DNA of 64,000 nucleotides from Sphingomonas sp. Leaf208. Its GTDB lineage: Bacteria > Pseudomonadota > Alphaproteobacteria > Sphingomonadales > Sphingomonadaceae. Positions 46,784 through 55,781 of this stretch are shown piece after piece. The stretch lies in contig NZ_LMKH01000002.1 in NCBI RefSeq assembly GCF_001421415.1, positions 1 through 64,000 of the forward strand. Direction: 5' to 3'. The notes below the pieces were generated by a model that worked only from the letters and a program-made list of their open reading frames with translations, had not been told where the DNA came from and did not search any database. Every line of letters begins with the position of its first letter. Position 1 is the stretch's first letter. Both the position numbers and the translations under genes were made by a program.

Positions 46784-46889
46784 TGCTTCAGATCGCGGCT
46801 CATAAGTGGACCACTGTAACCATAAGGTTGGTCGACGGTAACAAACACCTAAATATTGGAGCTGCTTTCGGTTAGCCTGTTTCCGTACA

Positions 46890-47909
46890 TTAAGCCGGAC
46901 CCGAACTCGAACGCCCGATAAACGTATATGGTACCTGAACCGATCGCGCGGGCCGGTCGCCTGCCTGTTGGTACGAGGGATCGGCCAGGATATCGATGGC
47001 CACGCTTGCAAGAACGGCATTGGGCTGACGAATGGTGGTCAGCTGAGGCCACGCCATGCGGGAAATAGGCGCGTCATCGAAGCCGACGACGGAGAGGGCC
47101 TTTGGTACGGCAATGTTCCTGTGCGCGGCGCTGACCAAAACACCCAGAGCCATCTCGTCGTTGGCGGCGAACACGGCGCTGGGATGGTCGTTGGTCGAGA
47201 GGATCGCGTCGCCGGCCGCCATGCCCGACCTGAAACTGAAGTCGCCGGCTTGGATCCAGGCATCTCTAACGCCGATTCCAGCGCAACGCATCGCGTCGCA
47301 AAAGCCCGCCAGTCGTTTGCCAGCCGCATCGTGCGATACGATCCCCTGAACGAACGCAATGTCGCGATGCCCCAGCGTGATAAGGTGATCGGTCATATCG
47401 CGCGCGGCCTGGTAGTCGTCGATGTGAATCACCGCGGCCGATGAGCCGGTTCGTGATGAATTCAGTTTCACGACCGGGATGCCGCGGGAATCGAGCAGGT
47501 CGGTGAGATCGGACCAGTCGCAGATCGGCGGGGTTAGAATGACCCCGGCGAGCTGCAAGGCCTGCAACGTTCTTGATACCTCGTCGAGCGTCTCGGGCCC
47601 GTCGCGGTCGATCCTTTCGACGACGAGATGATAGCCGTGATGGCGGCAGCGGGCCATTGCGCCCAGTTGGACCTCTGCAGCGTACCCCGATGCCGGATCG
47701 TCGAAGAACAATCCGATGAGGTAGGACCGCGAACTCGACAGGCTGCGGGCGTAGGCGTTCGGGCGATAACCCAGTTCCTCGACGACACTCAGCACATGGT
47801 CTCGTACCGCTGGCCGAACATGTGCCTCCGCATTCATCACCCGCGAAACGGTCTTGGGCGACACGCCTGCAGCGCGCGCAACATCCTTGATGGTTACCGG
47901 CGGCATCAT
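46890..47909 (-). CDS. LacI family transcriptional regulator
   Basis: A 339-residue repressor. The N-terminal helix-turn-helix VTIKDVARAAGVSPKTVSRVMN is the LacI signature, with hinge region near GYRPNAYARSLSS, followed by a periplasmic-binding-protein-like sugar domain (SYLIGLFFDDPASG, SAVFAANDEMALGVL, ALSVVGFDDAPIS). It binds DNA until a sugar releases it. It starts 8 bases after the MFS stop and is in that operon. A palindrome GACATCGATGTC with a central CG, as LacI-family operators usually have, occurs in the divergent promoter region and before the TBDR, so it probably controls both strands and itself. Confidence 0.9.
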   Translation of the reverse strand: MMPPVTIKDVARAAGVSPKTVSRVMNAEAHVRPAVRDHVLSVVEELGYRPNAYARSLSSSRSYLIGLFFDDPASGYAAEVQLGAMARCRHHGYHLVVERIDRDGPETLDEVSRTLQALQLAGVILTPPICDWSDLTDLLDSRGIPVVKLNSSRTGSSAAVIHIDDYQAARDMTDHLITLGHRDIAFVQGIVSHDAAGKRLAGFCDAMRCAGIGVRDAWIQAGDFSFRSGMAAGDAILSTNDHPSAVFAANDEMALGVLVSAAHRNIAVPKALSVVGFDDAPISRMAWPQLTTIRQPNAVLASVAIDILADPSYQQAGDRPARSVQVPYTFIGRSSSGPA

Positions 47910-47916
47910 CGTGTTA

Positions 47917-49155
47917 TCAATCCCATGTGCGATGCCGCCACCACGCGAACGCCGCGATGAACGTGTAGCAGATGCCAGGGAGCATGAATGACATCCTCAA
48001 GCCGACCGCGTCCGCGACAACGCCGGTCAGCAACGGGATGACGGCGCCCCCGACGACTACCATGCACAACAGCATCGAGGCATAGGTCGCGGTGGAATGA
48101 TCGTCGGGCAGCGAAAGCGCGAAGATCGTCGGATACATGATCGCGTTGCACAGCCCGACTGCAAGCAGCGCCGTGGCAGCCACGGGCCCGTGCAGGCCGA
48201 TCGCCGCCGCCACGAGCGCGACGGCGGCGATCGCGCAGCCGAGCAGCATCGTCGGCGCACCATAGCGGGTGAGGTAGCGGGCGCCTACCAGTCGGCCGAC
48301 CAGCGCACCGGTCCAGTACAGACCTACAAGTTGCCCCGCCGCGACCGGCGAGACGTTCAGAATGTCGGGCATCGCCAGATACTCTACGAGTAGCGTGCCG
48401 ATCGTAACCTCGGCGCCGACATAGGCGAACATCGCGCCGCCACCTGCCAGCAAGCGCCGGTTCGACAACACGCCGACGATGCCCGAAAGCGGGACGCGAC
48501 GCGGCGCTGAGGACGCGCGCAGCAGATCGCGTTGGCAGATGAAGGCTGAGGCAAGCACAAGTGCTACCAGCGCGACCGCAAGGAACGGCAGAACGACCCG
48601 TATGTGGTCTGCCAGTTCACCAAATCGTTGCCGACCCGTCCCGAGCAGCAGCGCGGATCCTGCCAGGGACGCCAGTACGGTACCAAGCGAGTTGAAGCCT
48701 TGCAGCAAGGTCAGTCGCGAGACGGCGCTGCGCGCCGGTTCGACAACCGGGACGACTATGTTGGCGGCGATCTGCAGGAAGGTGACGCCGGCGGCAATCG
48801 CGAGGAGCGCGAGTAGAACGGTCATGTACCCAAGCGACCCAAGCGAGGCAGCCAGCAGGCCGCAACCCAGCGCGATGACGACCAGCCCCGCCGCGATGCT
48901 TCGCATGTAGCCGAACTTCACCACCAGCACGGTGATCGGCACTGCGAAGAGGAGATAGCTTGAATGGAACGCGAACTGCACCAGCAGCGAGCGCGTGTGG
49001 TTCAGGCCTTCGATCATCCGCAACCGGGGCACCAGCAATCCGACAAGCGAGTTGAGGAATCCGCCGAGAAAATAGACGCCGATACAAAGCTGGAACAGCA
49101 GTGTCGCGCGCTGTTCGCCGGTAGCGGGCGCAAGGGGCATGCTGCTGGTGTTCAC
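47917..49155 (-). CDS. MFS sugar transporter (FucP/glucose-galactose type)
   Basis: A 412-residue inner-membrane protein with 12 predicted helices. Features of the fucose/galactose/glucose:proton symporters: GVYFLGGFLNSLVGLLVPRLR in helix 1, FAFHSSYLLFAVP, GVTFLQIAANIVVPVVEP (the family has LQ-x-x-A-N-P) and RLTLLQGFNSLGTVLA. It likely imports the monosaccharide or disaccharide made by the GH3 enzyme, transcribed in the opposite direction from the same region. It is first in an operon with the LacI regulator. Confidence 0.85.
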   Translation of the reverse strand: MNTSSMPLAPATGEQRATLLFQLCIGVYFLGGFLNSLVGLLVPRLRMIEGLNHTRSLLVQFAFHSSYLLFAVPITVLVVKFGYMRSIAAGLVVIALGCGLLAASLGSLGYMTVLLALLAIAAGVTFLQIAANIVVPVVEPARSAVSRLTLLQGFNSLGTVLASLAGSALLLGTGRQRFGELADHIRVVLPFLAVALVALVLASAFICQRDLLRASSAPRRVPLSGIVGVLSNRRLLAGGGAMFAYVGAEVTIGTLLVEYLAMPDILNVSPVAAGQLVGLYWTGALVGRLVGARYLTRYGAPTMLLGCAIAAVALVAAAIGLHGPVAATALLAVGLCNAIMYPTIFALSLPDDHSTATYASMLLCMVVVGGAVIPLLTGVVADAVGLRMSFMLPGICYTFIAAFAWWRHRTWD

Positions 49156-49217
49156 GCCTCATCCTAGCAAGGCGGGGCTGCTGCGCAATGTATGACGACG
49201 GCATCGTGCTTCGCATT

Positions 49218-49229
49218 GACATCGATGTC
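49218..49229. promoter_or_regulatory. LacI-type operator GACATCGATGTC in the MFS/GH3 divergent promoter
   Basis: A perfect 12-base palindrome with central CG in the 134-base region between the MFS and GH3 starts. It is embedded in TTGACATCGATGTCGGA, whose first six bases equal a consensus -35 box. The same 17 bases recur at 51652-51668. Binding here would block both directions. Confidence 0.72.
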
Positions 49230-49289
49230 GGAGTTGGCGATCACGCTGCCAAGCCGCTCGGGAAAATGCGGCATGGGAGGATATCTACG

Positions 49290-51611
49290 ATGAGCACGGG
49301 ATTTCCGCGCATCGCCTGCGCGCTGCTGAGCGTCGCGCCAATGGCACTTTCGGCGCAGGCTCTGCCAGGGGTGGGGTCTGCAAAAGCTTCAGCTCCCAAG
49401 GTGGCTGGCGGAACGGGCGCAAGGACGTCGGAAATCTGGCGTGACACGACGAGAACCGCGGCGGACCGGGCTGACGCTCTGGTAAAGGCGATGACCAGGG
49501 CCGAAAAGCTGCTGTACGTGCACGGCATATTTCCGCCGATGGCGAAGCCGATGACATCCGACATGATTCCGTCCGCCGGTTACGTGCCCGGAGTCCCCCG
49601 TCTGGGTATACCGACGTTGCGTGAGAGCGATGCGTCGCTGGGCGTTGCCAATCAGGTCGAGCAGCGCAAGGGCGATGTGGCCACTGCGCTTCCCGCAAGC
49701 CTTGCCACTGCCGCGAGTTTCGATCCCGCCATCGCCTATGCCGGTGGCGCGATGATTGGCAGCGAAGCGCGGGCGAAGACCTTCAACGTGTTGCTTGCGG
49801 GCGGCGTGAACCTGACGCGTGATGCCTGGAACGGGCGGAACTTCGAGTATCTCGGCGAAGATCCGCTGCTGACAGGCGTCATGGGCGCGGCGTCGATCCG
49901 GGGCGTCCAGTCGAACCATATCGTCTCGACGATCAAGCATTTCGTCCTGAACAGCCAAGAGACCGGGCGAGCCGTTCTCGACGCGCGGATCGATCCGACG
50001 GCACTACGGGAAAGCGACCTGCTGGCGTTCGAGATCGCGATTGCGGATGGAAAGCCGGGCTCGGTGATGTGCGCGTACAATCGCATCGACGGCGACTATG
50101 CTTGCGAGAACAAGTTCCTGTTGACCGACGTCGTGCGCAGGGAATGGAGATATCCCGGGTTCGTCATGTCCGACTGGGGTGCCGTACATTCCACGGAGAA
50201 GGCGGCCAACGCAGGGCTCGATCAGGAGTCAGGCCAGGAACTGGATGCCAAGGTCTATTTCGGCACACCGCTTGCGAACGCTGTCGCTGCCGGGCGGGTC
50301 TCGACGGCGCGGCTCGACGACATGGTGCGCCACATCCTGACCGGGGTCATCGCCAGCGGTCTCTACGACAATCCCACGCCCACATCCGCACAGCCGATCG
50401 ACTATGCCGCCAACGCCGAGATCGCACAGCGCACTGCCGAGGCAGGTATCGTTTTGCTCAAGAATGAGAAGGGTCTTTTGCCGCTTGCCAAGACGGTACG
50501 ATCGATCGTGGTCATCGGCGGTCATGCTGACGTCGGCGTGCTGTCCGGCGGCGGCTCGTCCCAGGTTCGCTCCGTCGGCGGCGTGCCGATCGAGATCCCG
50601 CTCAAAAGTGGCGCGGCAGCCTCGTTCGCCCGGATAACCTATCACTCGTCATCGCCGCTGCGGGCCATCAGGGCTCTGGCGCCGAACGCGCAGGTGACGT
50701 TCGTCGACGGCACCGACCCGGTCGCCGCTGCCAAGGCGGCCCGAGCCGCCGACCTCGCGATCGTGTTTGCAACGCATTGGCAGACCGAAGCACAGGATGC
50801 GCCCTCCTTGTCGCTCCCCGATAATCAGGATGCGGTGATCGACGCAGTCGCCGCCGCCAATCGACGTACCATCGTTGTGCTGGAGACCGGTGGACCTGTA
50901 CTCATGCCATGGGCTACGCGGGTGCCGGCGATCGTCGAAGCCTGGTATCCGGGCCAGCGTGGCGGTGAGGCGATCGCGCGCGTGTTGTTCGGCGAGGTCG
51001 ATGCGTCGGGCCGGCTGCCGATCAGCTTCCCGCGGAACATCGAGCAACTCCCTCGCCCTCGGCCCGTGACTTCGCCGACCGGCGCGACCAGCAACGACGC
51101 CTCTGCCAATGCCGGTGCCGGAGATGCCAGCCTGCTTCCGGCCTATCCCGTCACCTATCAGGAGGGGGCGAACGTCGGGTATCGTTGGTATGCCTCACGC
51201 AAGGACACACCGCTGTTCCCCTTCGGCTTCGGGCTGAGCTACGCCAACACGAAGATCAGCAACCCACGGTTTTCGGGCGGGACCAATGCCAGCGTAACGT
51301 TCGCTGTCACCAATCAGACCGCACGTACCGGCACCGCCGTACCTCAACTCTACGCGACGTCGCCGGACGGTGGCGCGCCTCGGTTGGTCGGCTGGTCACG
51401 TCAAACGCTGGCGGCCGGCGAGACCAGGAACGTGACGATCACAGCCGATCCACGCGCGTTGGCACGGTGGGAGACCTCCGGCTGGCGCTTAAAGGGCGGC
51501 GCGTATGCGCTCAAACTCGCAACGGACGCTCAGACGACGATCGGCGCAGGGACGGTCATCCTGACTGACCGGCGCCTAGCGTCGGCCCGTGCTGCTTTTG
51601 ACACACCTTGA
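49290..51611 (+). CDS. GH3 family glycoside hydrolase (beta-glucosidase type)
   Basis: A 773-residue secreted enzyme with signal peptide (ACALLSVAPMALSAQA). The N-terminal barrel has STIKHFVLNSQETGR and the nucleophile Asp in GFVMSDWGAVHS. The second domain has VVIGGHADVGVLSGGGSSQV. A fibronectin III-like C-terminal domain follows (AVPQLYATSPDG onward). GH3 members remove beta-linked glucose, xylose or other residues from oligosaccharide ends; the exact sugar is open. ATG 49290 is set by GGGAGGA upstream. An operator-like palindrome lies 61 bases before the start, and a TBDR gene follows under the same kind of site. Confidence 0.9.
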   Translation: MSTGFPRIACALLSVAPMALSAQALPGVGSAKASAPKVAGGTGARTSEIWRDTTRTAADRADALVKAMTRAEKLLYVHGIFPPMAKPMTSDMIPSAGYVPGVPRLGIPTLRESDASLGVANQVEQRKGDVATALPASLATAASFDPAIAYAGGAMIGSEARAKTFNVLLAGGVNLTRDAWNGRNFEYLGEDPLLTGVMGAASIRGVQSNHIVSTIKHFVLNSQETGRAVLDARIDPTALRESDLLAFEIAIADGKPGSVMCAYNRIDGDYACENKFLLTDVVRREWRYPGFVMSDWGAVHSTEKAANAGLDQESGQELDAKVYFGTPLANAVAAGRVSTARLDDMVRHILTGVIASGLYDNPTPTSAQPIDYAANAEIAQRTAEAGIVLLKNEKGLLPLAKTVRSIVVIGGHADVGVLSGGGSSQVRSVGGVPIEIPLKSGAAASFARITYHSSSPLRAIRALAPNAQVTFVDGTDPVAAAKAARAADLAIVFATHWQTEAQDAPSLSLPDNQDAVIDAVAAANRRTIVVLETGGPVLMPWATRVPAIVEAWYPGQRGGEAIARVLFGEVDASGRLPISFPRNIEQLPRPRPVTSPTGATSNDASANAGAGDASLLPAYPVTYQEGANVGYRWYASRKDTPLFPFGFGLSYANTKISNPRFSGGTNASVTFAVTNQTARTGTAVPQLYATSPDGGAPRLVGWSRQTLAAGETRNVTITADPRALARWETSGWRLKGGAYALKLATDAQTTIGAGTVILTDRRLASARAAFDTP

Positions 51612-51630
51612 AACAAATCCGCGCCTGCTG

Positions 51631-51665
51631 GACGTCGATGTCACGCTCTGATTGACATCGATGTC
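51631..51665. promoter_or_regulatory. Tandem LacI-type operators before the TBDR
   Basis: The perfect palindrome GACATCGATGTC is at 51654-51665, within the same TTGACATCGATGTCGGA context as the site at 49218. A near-copy, GACGTCGATGTC, lies at 51631-51642, 23 bases away, about two helical turns. Two sites on the same face would allow cooperative binding. Confidence 0.7.
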
Positions 51666-51748
51666 GGACGGCAGCACGGTTGAGTGACGCGGGGTTACAC
51701 CGCCAGAATCATATACCGGTAGGGACATGCCGGTCAGGGAGGATGAGT

Positions 51749-54700
51749 ATGAGGGGATCTATTCCGTCGGCGTTCGCGCGTTCGACGTCGGTGTTCGCGC
51801 TGGTGGCGGGGCTAACGATGCCCGGCTTGGCGAATGCGCAGGCCGCTCCAGATCAGACGCCGTCCGTTCAGGCTCAACAGGGCACGCCACAAGCCGATAC
51901 GTCGCCAGGCGTTCCGCAGGTTGAGACCGGTGCGACCGCGACCAACGCGATGCCCGACCAGGCCCCAGGCGACGAGATCGTCGTGACCGGCGTTCGCGCC
52001 TCGCTCGAGCGGTCGATCGCGATCAAGCGCGACTCGTTCGGCGTCGTCGATGCGATCAGCGCCGAAGACATCGGCAAGTTCGCCAACACCAATCTCGCGG
52101 AATCGCTGCAGCGCATTACCGGCGTGTCGATCGATCGCCGTAATGGTGAAGGCTCGACCGTCACGGTTCGCGGCTTCGGCGCGCAGTACAATCTCGTCAC
52201 GCTCAACGGCCGTCAGCTCGCGACATCGAACATCGTCGCGGTGGGCGGTGATCAGGGCGGCGACGGCGCGGGCGGCTTCGGTCGTTCGTTCGACTTCTCC
52301 AACCTCGCTTCCGAAGGCGTAAAGACGCTGGAGGTCTACAAGACCGGCCGTGCTGCTATACCCTCTGGTGGCATCGGCGCGGCCGTGAACGTCGTCAGCC
52401 GTCGTCCGCTTGATTCCAAGGACACGGGTCTGCTGGGCTCGCTCGGCGTCAAGGGCAGCTACGACAACAGCTCATCAGACTGTTTCGACTGCGGCGCGCG
52501 CGTGACGCCCGAAGTCTCGGGTACCGCCAGCTGGAGCGATCCCAACCAGCGCTTCGGCGTGTCGCTGTTCGGCAGCTACCAGAAGCGCAACTTCAGCTTC
52601 TCCAGCGTCGCGCCGGACAACTGGAACATCCGGTCGCTGACCGACTTCCTCAATCCCGGCAACGGCTTCGTCAACGGTCAGACGGTGATCAATAACCGTC
52701 CGACCAACGGCAACGTGCTGGTCTCCGTGCCGAACGACTCGCGCTATCACTTCTCCGAGGCGAGCCGCGAGCGCATCAACGGGTCGGGCGTCATCCAATT
52801 CCGTCCGACTGACACGCTGACCTTCACTGCAGATGGCCTCTATGCGCAGTTGCGCCAGTCGGAACGTCGCTCGACCCAGTCCAACTGGTTCAACCGCCCG
52901 TTCGGCGTGGTCACGTTCGACGACGCCAGCAACGGCATCGCGACGACGAGCTTCCTGTCCGAAACGATCAACGGCGTGAAGGACGAGGCGTTCGAGCAGG
53001 CGTATCGTGCGCAGAAGAACAAGCTGTACGACTTTGGCGGCAACATCGAATGGAAGCCGACCGACCGCTTCTCGCTCGCTATCGACGGCCACATCGGTCG
53101 CGCGGACAGCTCGCCTGACAATCCCAATGGTCAAACGTCGACCACAGTCGCCTTCAACGCGCCGGTCGTCGCCGCACATTCGCTTACACTCGGCAAGAAT
53201 GGCTTCCCGCAGCAGACGATCGCGATCAATGACGGTTCGGCCAGCACGACGCCAACCGGCCAGTCCTTCATCAAGGGCAACGGCAACGGCGTGATCGATC
53301 TCGGCGACCTGTCGAGCGCTGTGCAGCGTCAGTTCGCATCCAACCAGACGCAGCGGGTCAAGGAACTTCGCGCGGACGCGGGATGGGCACTGAACGATCA
53401 GCTCCGCCTCGACGCTGGTGCTGACTACCGCACCACGAATACGCGTCAGACGCAGTATAACACGCGCCAGGTCCTGGGTGACTGGGGCAATTCGCTGCCG
53501 CCCGACATCGCGCGTCTCGCGCCCGGTCAGGTCTTCCAGTTCTGCAACGTGTGCAAGTTCGAGCACAACGATGGGAATCCGGACGCCAACACCCTGGTGG
53601 CATTCCGCACGCAGGACGCGACGAAGCTCTACAACACGCTGCACGACTATTATCTCGGCGTGACGAACGACGGTGTGAACCACGCCGACAACATCGACGC
53701 GAACGACGACAACCGCGTCCGCGAGAACATCTGGTCGGGCTATGTCCAGGGATCCTGGAACGGCAAGCTGTTCGATCACAATGCGCAGCTGGTTGCCGGC
53801 GTTCGGTACGAGAACACCAAGGTGCGAGCGGTTTCGCTCCAGCCGGTGCCGACCGCGGTCGTGTGGACTGCCGACAACGACTTCTTCGTCTTGAACACCG
53901 CCGATCGGCAGACGTTGTCGTCGCGTGGCGGTTACAGCAACTGGCTGCCGTCGGTGGATGCCAAGTTCGAGGTCGTCGACAACCTCTTCGCCCGCGCCTC
54001 GTACAGCAAGACGATCTCGCGTGCAGGCTATGGCGACCTGTTCGCCTCGACCAACGTCGCCGGTCCCGGCCGCCCGACGGCGATCGGTGGCATTGCCACC
54101 GGCACTGCGCACAACACCGATCTCGATCCGCTGTCGTCGGACAACATCGACGTCTCGCTCGAATGGTATCCGCGCAAGGACGTGTTCCTGTCGGCGGGCT
54201 TCTTCAACAAGAAGGTCCACAACTTCATCGGCCAGACGGTGGTCAACCGCAATCTGTTCGGTCTGCGCGATCCCACCTCGGGCACCGCCGGGACGCGTTC
54301 GGGTACCGCGCGGGAGCAGCTCGCCGGTACGTTCAACGCCGACATCACCGACGTGAACCTGTTCACCTACACGGCGCTGCTGCAGCAGAATGCGGGCAAC
54401 GTCGCGACGACGAACGCCCAGTTCGCGGCAAACTACAACACGCAGAGCCGCGCGTTGAACCAGGGGTTCGTCGATCAGATCCTCGGCCAGTACGATATCA
54501 CCGCCAATGGGCAGGATCCGCTGTTCAACTTCGCGGTGAATACGCCCATCAACAACCAGGACGCGCACATCTACGGCGTCGAACTCGCCGGGCAGTATTT
54601 CCTCGGGGATACGGGCTTCGGCGTGGCAGCCAGCTACACGCTCGTACGCGGGAACATCGGCATCGACATCGCGGCTGATCCGAGCGTCAACACGTTCGCA

Positions 54701-55021
54701 CTGGTCGGTCTGTCTGATACCGCCAACGCCACGCTGATCTACGACAAGAACGGTATCTCGGCGCGCATGTCGTACAACTGGCGCGACAAGTTCTTGAGCG
54801 GCATCAACCGCGGCGGCGATCGTAATCCGGTGTTCACCGCGCCCTATGGTCAGCTCGACCTGTCGGTGAACTTCGACCTCACCTCGCGTTTTGCACTCGG
54901 GTTCGAAGCGATCAACATCACCGAGGAGGGCGTGCGCTCCTACGGCCGCGACAAGAGCAACATCTGGTACCTGTCGGAAGGGTCCGCCCGGTATCTGGTC
55001 GGAGCGCGATACCGCTTCTGA
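51749..55021 (+). CDS. TonB-dependent receptor
   Basis: A 1090-residue outer-membrane receptor. Signal peptide ends near GLANAQA. A Gln/Pro/Thr-rich linker is followed by GDEIVVTGVRASLERSIAIKRD and the plug (SAEDIGKFANTNLAESLQRITGVSIDRR, VRGFGAQYNLVTLNGRQL). The barrel ends YLVGARYRF. This is the large Xanthomonas/Caulobacter receptor type associated with carbohydrate uptake. ATG 51749 is favoured since GGGAGG lies 6 bases before it; the ATG at 51743 touches that site. It leads a gene row with SapC, a cupin-like protein and a halogenase-like protein, and is probably under LacI control together with GH3. Confidence 0.93.
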   Translation: MRGSIPSAFARSTSVFALVAGLTMPGLANAQAAPDQTPSVQAQQGTPQADTSPGVPQVETGATATNAMPDQAPGDEIVVTGVRASLERSIAIKRDSFGVVDAISAEDIGKFANTNLAESLQRITGVSIDRRNGEGSTVTVRGFGAQYNLVTLNGRQLATSNIVAVGGDQGGDGAGGFGRSFDFSNLASEGVKTLEVYKTGRAAIPSGGIGAAVNVVSRRPLDSKDTGLLGSLGVKGSYDNSSSDCFDCGARVTPEVSGTASWSDPNQRFGVSLFGSYQKRNFSFSSVAPDNWNIRSLTDFLNPGNGFVNGQTVINNRPTNGNVLVSVPNDSRYHFSEASRERINGSGVIQFRPTDTLTFTADGLYAQLRQSERRSTQSNWFNRPFGVVTFDDASNGIATTSFLSETINGVKDEAFEQAYRAQKNKLYDFGGNIEWKPTDRFSLAIDGHIGRADSSPDNPNGQTSTTVAFNAPVVAAHSLTLGKNGFPQQTIAINDGSASTTPTGQSFIKGNGNGVIDLGDLSSAVQRQFASNQTQRVKELRADAGWALNDQLRLDAGADYRTTNTRQTQYNTRQVLGDWGNSLPPDIARLAPGQVFQFCNVCKFEHNDGNPDANTLVAFRTQDATKLYNTLHDYYLGVTNDGVNHADNIDANDDNRVRENIWSGYVQGSWNGKLFDHNAQLVAGVRYENTKVRAVSLQPVPTAVVWTADNDFFVLNTADRQTLSSRGGYSNWLPSVDAKFEVVDNLFARASYSKTISRAGYGDLFASTNVAGPGRPTAIGGIATGTAHNTDLDPLSSDNIDVSLEWYPRKDVFLSAGFFNKKVHNFIGQTVVNRNLFGLRDPTSGTAGTRSGTAREQLAGTFNADITDVNLFTYTALLQQNAGNVATTNAQFAANYNTQSRALNQGFVDQILGQYDITANGQDPLFNFAVNTPINNQDAHIYGVELAGQYFLGDTGFGVAASYTLVRGNIGIDIAADPSVNTFALVGLSDTANATLIYDKNGISARMSYNWRDKFLSGINRGGDRNPVFTAPYGQLDLSVNFDLTSRFALGFEAINITEEGVRSYGRDKSNIWYLSEGSARYLVGARYRF

Positions 55022-55032
55022 CCAAACGGCGA

Positions 55033-55058
55033 GAAGGCCGCTGACGACAGCGGCCTTC
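55033..55058 (+). terminator. Strong stem-loop between TBDR and sapC-like gene
   Basis: A perfect 10-base stem (GAAGGCCGCT / AGCGGCCTTC) with a 6-base loop, followed by CTCGTCT. It is 11 bases after the TBDR stop and 18 before the SapC start, so it probably lowers read-through into the downstream genes or protects the receptor mRNA end. Confidence 0.72.
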
Positions 55059-55076
55059 CTCGTCTAGGATCATCTC

Positions 55077-55781
55077 ATGGCGTCCTCGATACTTCTCAAC
55101 AACATCGACCACCGCGACCTGCGTGTCGCGGTCGGTCATCACGCGCGCTACGGCGATGCAATCAACCAGACGCGCGTCTTCCCAGCCGAGTTCGAGGAAC
55201 TGCAGCGCGACTATGCGATCCTGTTGCGGCGCGACGAGCACGGCGCCCTCTTCGCGACTGTTCTTTTAGGGCTCGATCCGGACGAGAACCTGTTTCTCGA
55301 CGGCGAGCGGTGGGACGCGCGGTACGTGCCGGCGGCACGGGCGCGCGGTCCCTTCTCGATCGGCGTGGATGCCAATGGCGAGCCGATGATCCACGTCGAC
55401 CCGAACCATCCGCGCATCGTCGACAACGGCGAGCCGGTGTTCCGCGACCTTGGCGGGAACGCGCCGTTGCTCGATCACGTCTCGGCGATGCTGCAGCGGA
55501 TCTATGTCGGCCTGGAGACCGAAAAGGCGATGTTCGAGGCGTTTGAGGTGGCCGGCCTGCTCGAACCCGCAACGCTGCACCTCGATCTTACCGATGGGCG
55601 GCGGTACGATATTCCTGAACGGTTCACCATCAATGCGGGGCGGCTTGCAGCGCTCGACGGCGATACCCTGGCACGGCTCCACCGCGACGACTTCTTGCGT
55701 CCGGCCTTTTGGATCGCCTCTTCGCTCGGCAACCTTCGACACCTGATCGATCGGAAGCTGCGGAAAGAGCTCCATGGCTGA
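55077..55781 (+). CDS. SapC family protein
   Basis: A 234-residue protein matching the SapC family (ILLNNIDHRDLRV at the start, VFPAEFEELQRDYAILLRRD, LFLDGERWDARYVPAA, then GPFSIGVDANGEPMIHVDPNHPRI). The family was named from Campylobacter S-layer loci, but in alphaproteobacteria it is found beside TonB receptors with cupin and halogenase genes, where its role is unknown to me. There is no signal peptide. Its stop lies 8 bases inside the cupin-like gene, so the two are coupled. Confidence 0.87.
   Translation: MASSILLNNIDHRDLRVAVGHHARYGDAINQTRVFPAEFEELQRDYAILLRRDEHGALFATVLLGLDPDENLFLDGERWDARYVPAARARGPFSIGVDANGEPMIHVDPNHPRIVDNGEPVFRDLGGNAPLLDHVSAMLQRIYVGLETEKAMFEAFEVAGLLEPATLHLDLTDGRRYDIPERFTINAGRLAALDGDTLARLHRDDFLRPAFWIASSLGNLRHLIDRKLRKELHG

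Larger units (their letters stand above)
46309..46889. other. Gap holding a decayed gene start and a repeat
   Basis: About 580 bases without an intact gene. From about 46435 to 46785 it is a diverged copy of the 5' end and upstream region of the DUF885 gene found at 60350-60720, including the dispersed repeat. The part next to 46309 should hold the TBDR promoter. Confidence 0.6.

Noticed and set aside
52475-54568. A 697-codon open frame on the - strand
   Set aside because: Antisense to the TBDR at 51749; composition is that of a shadow frame.
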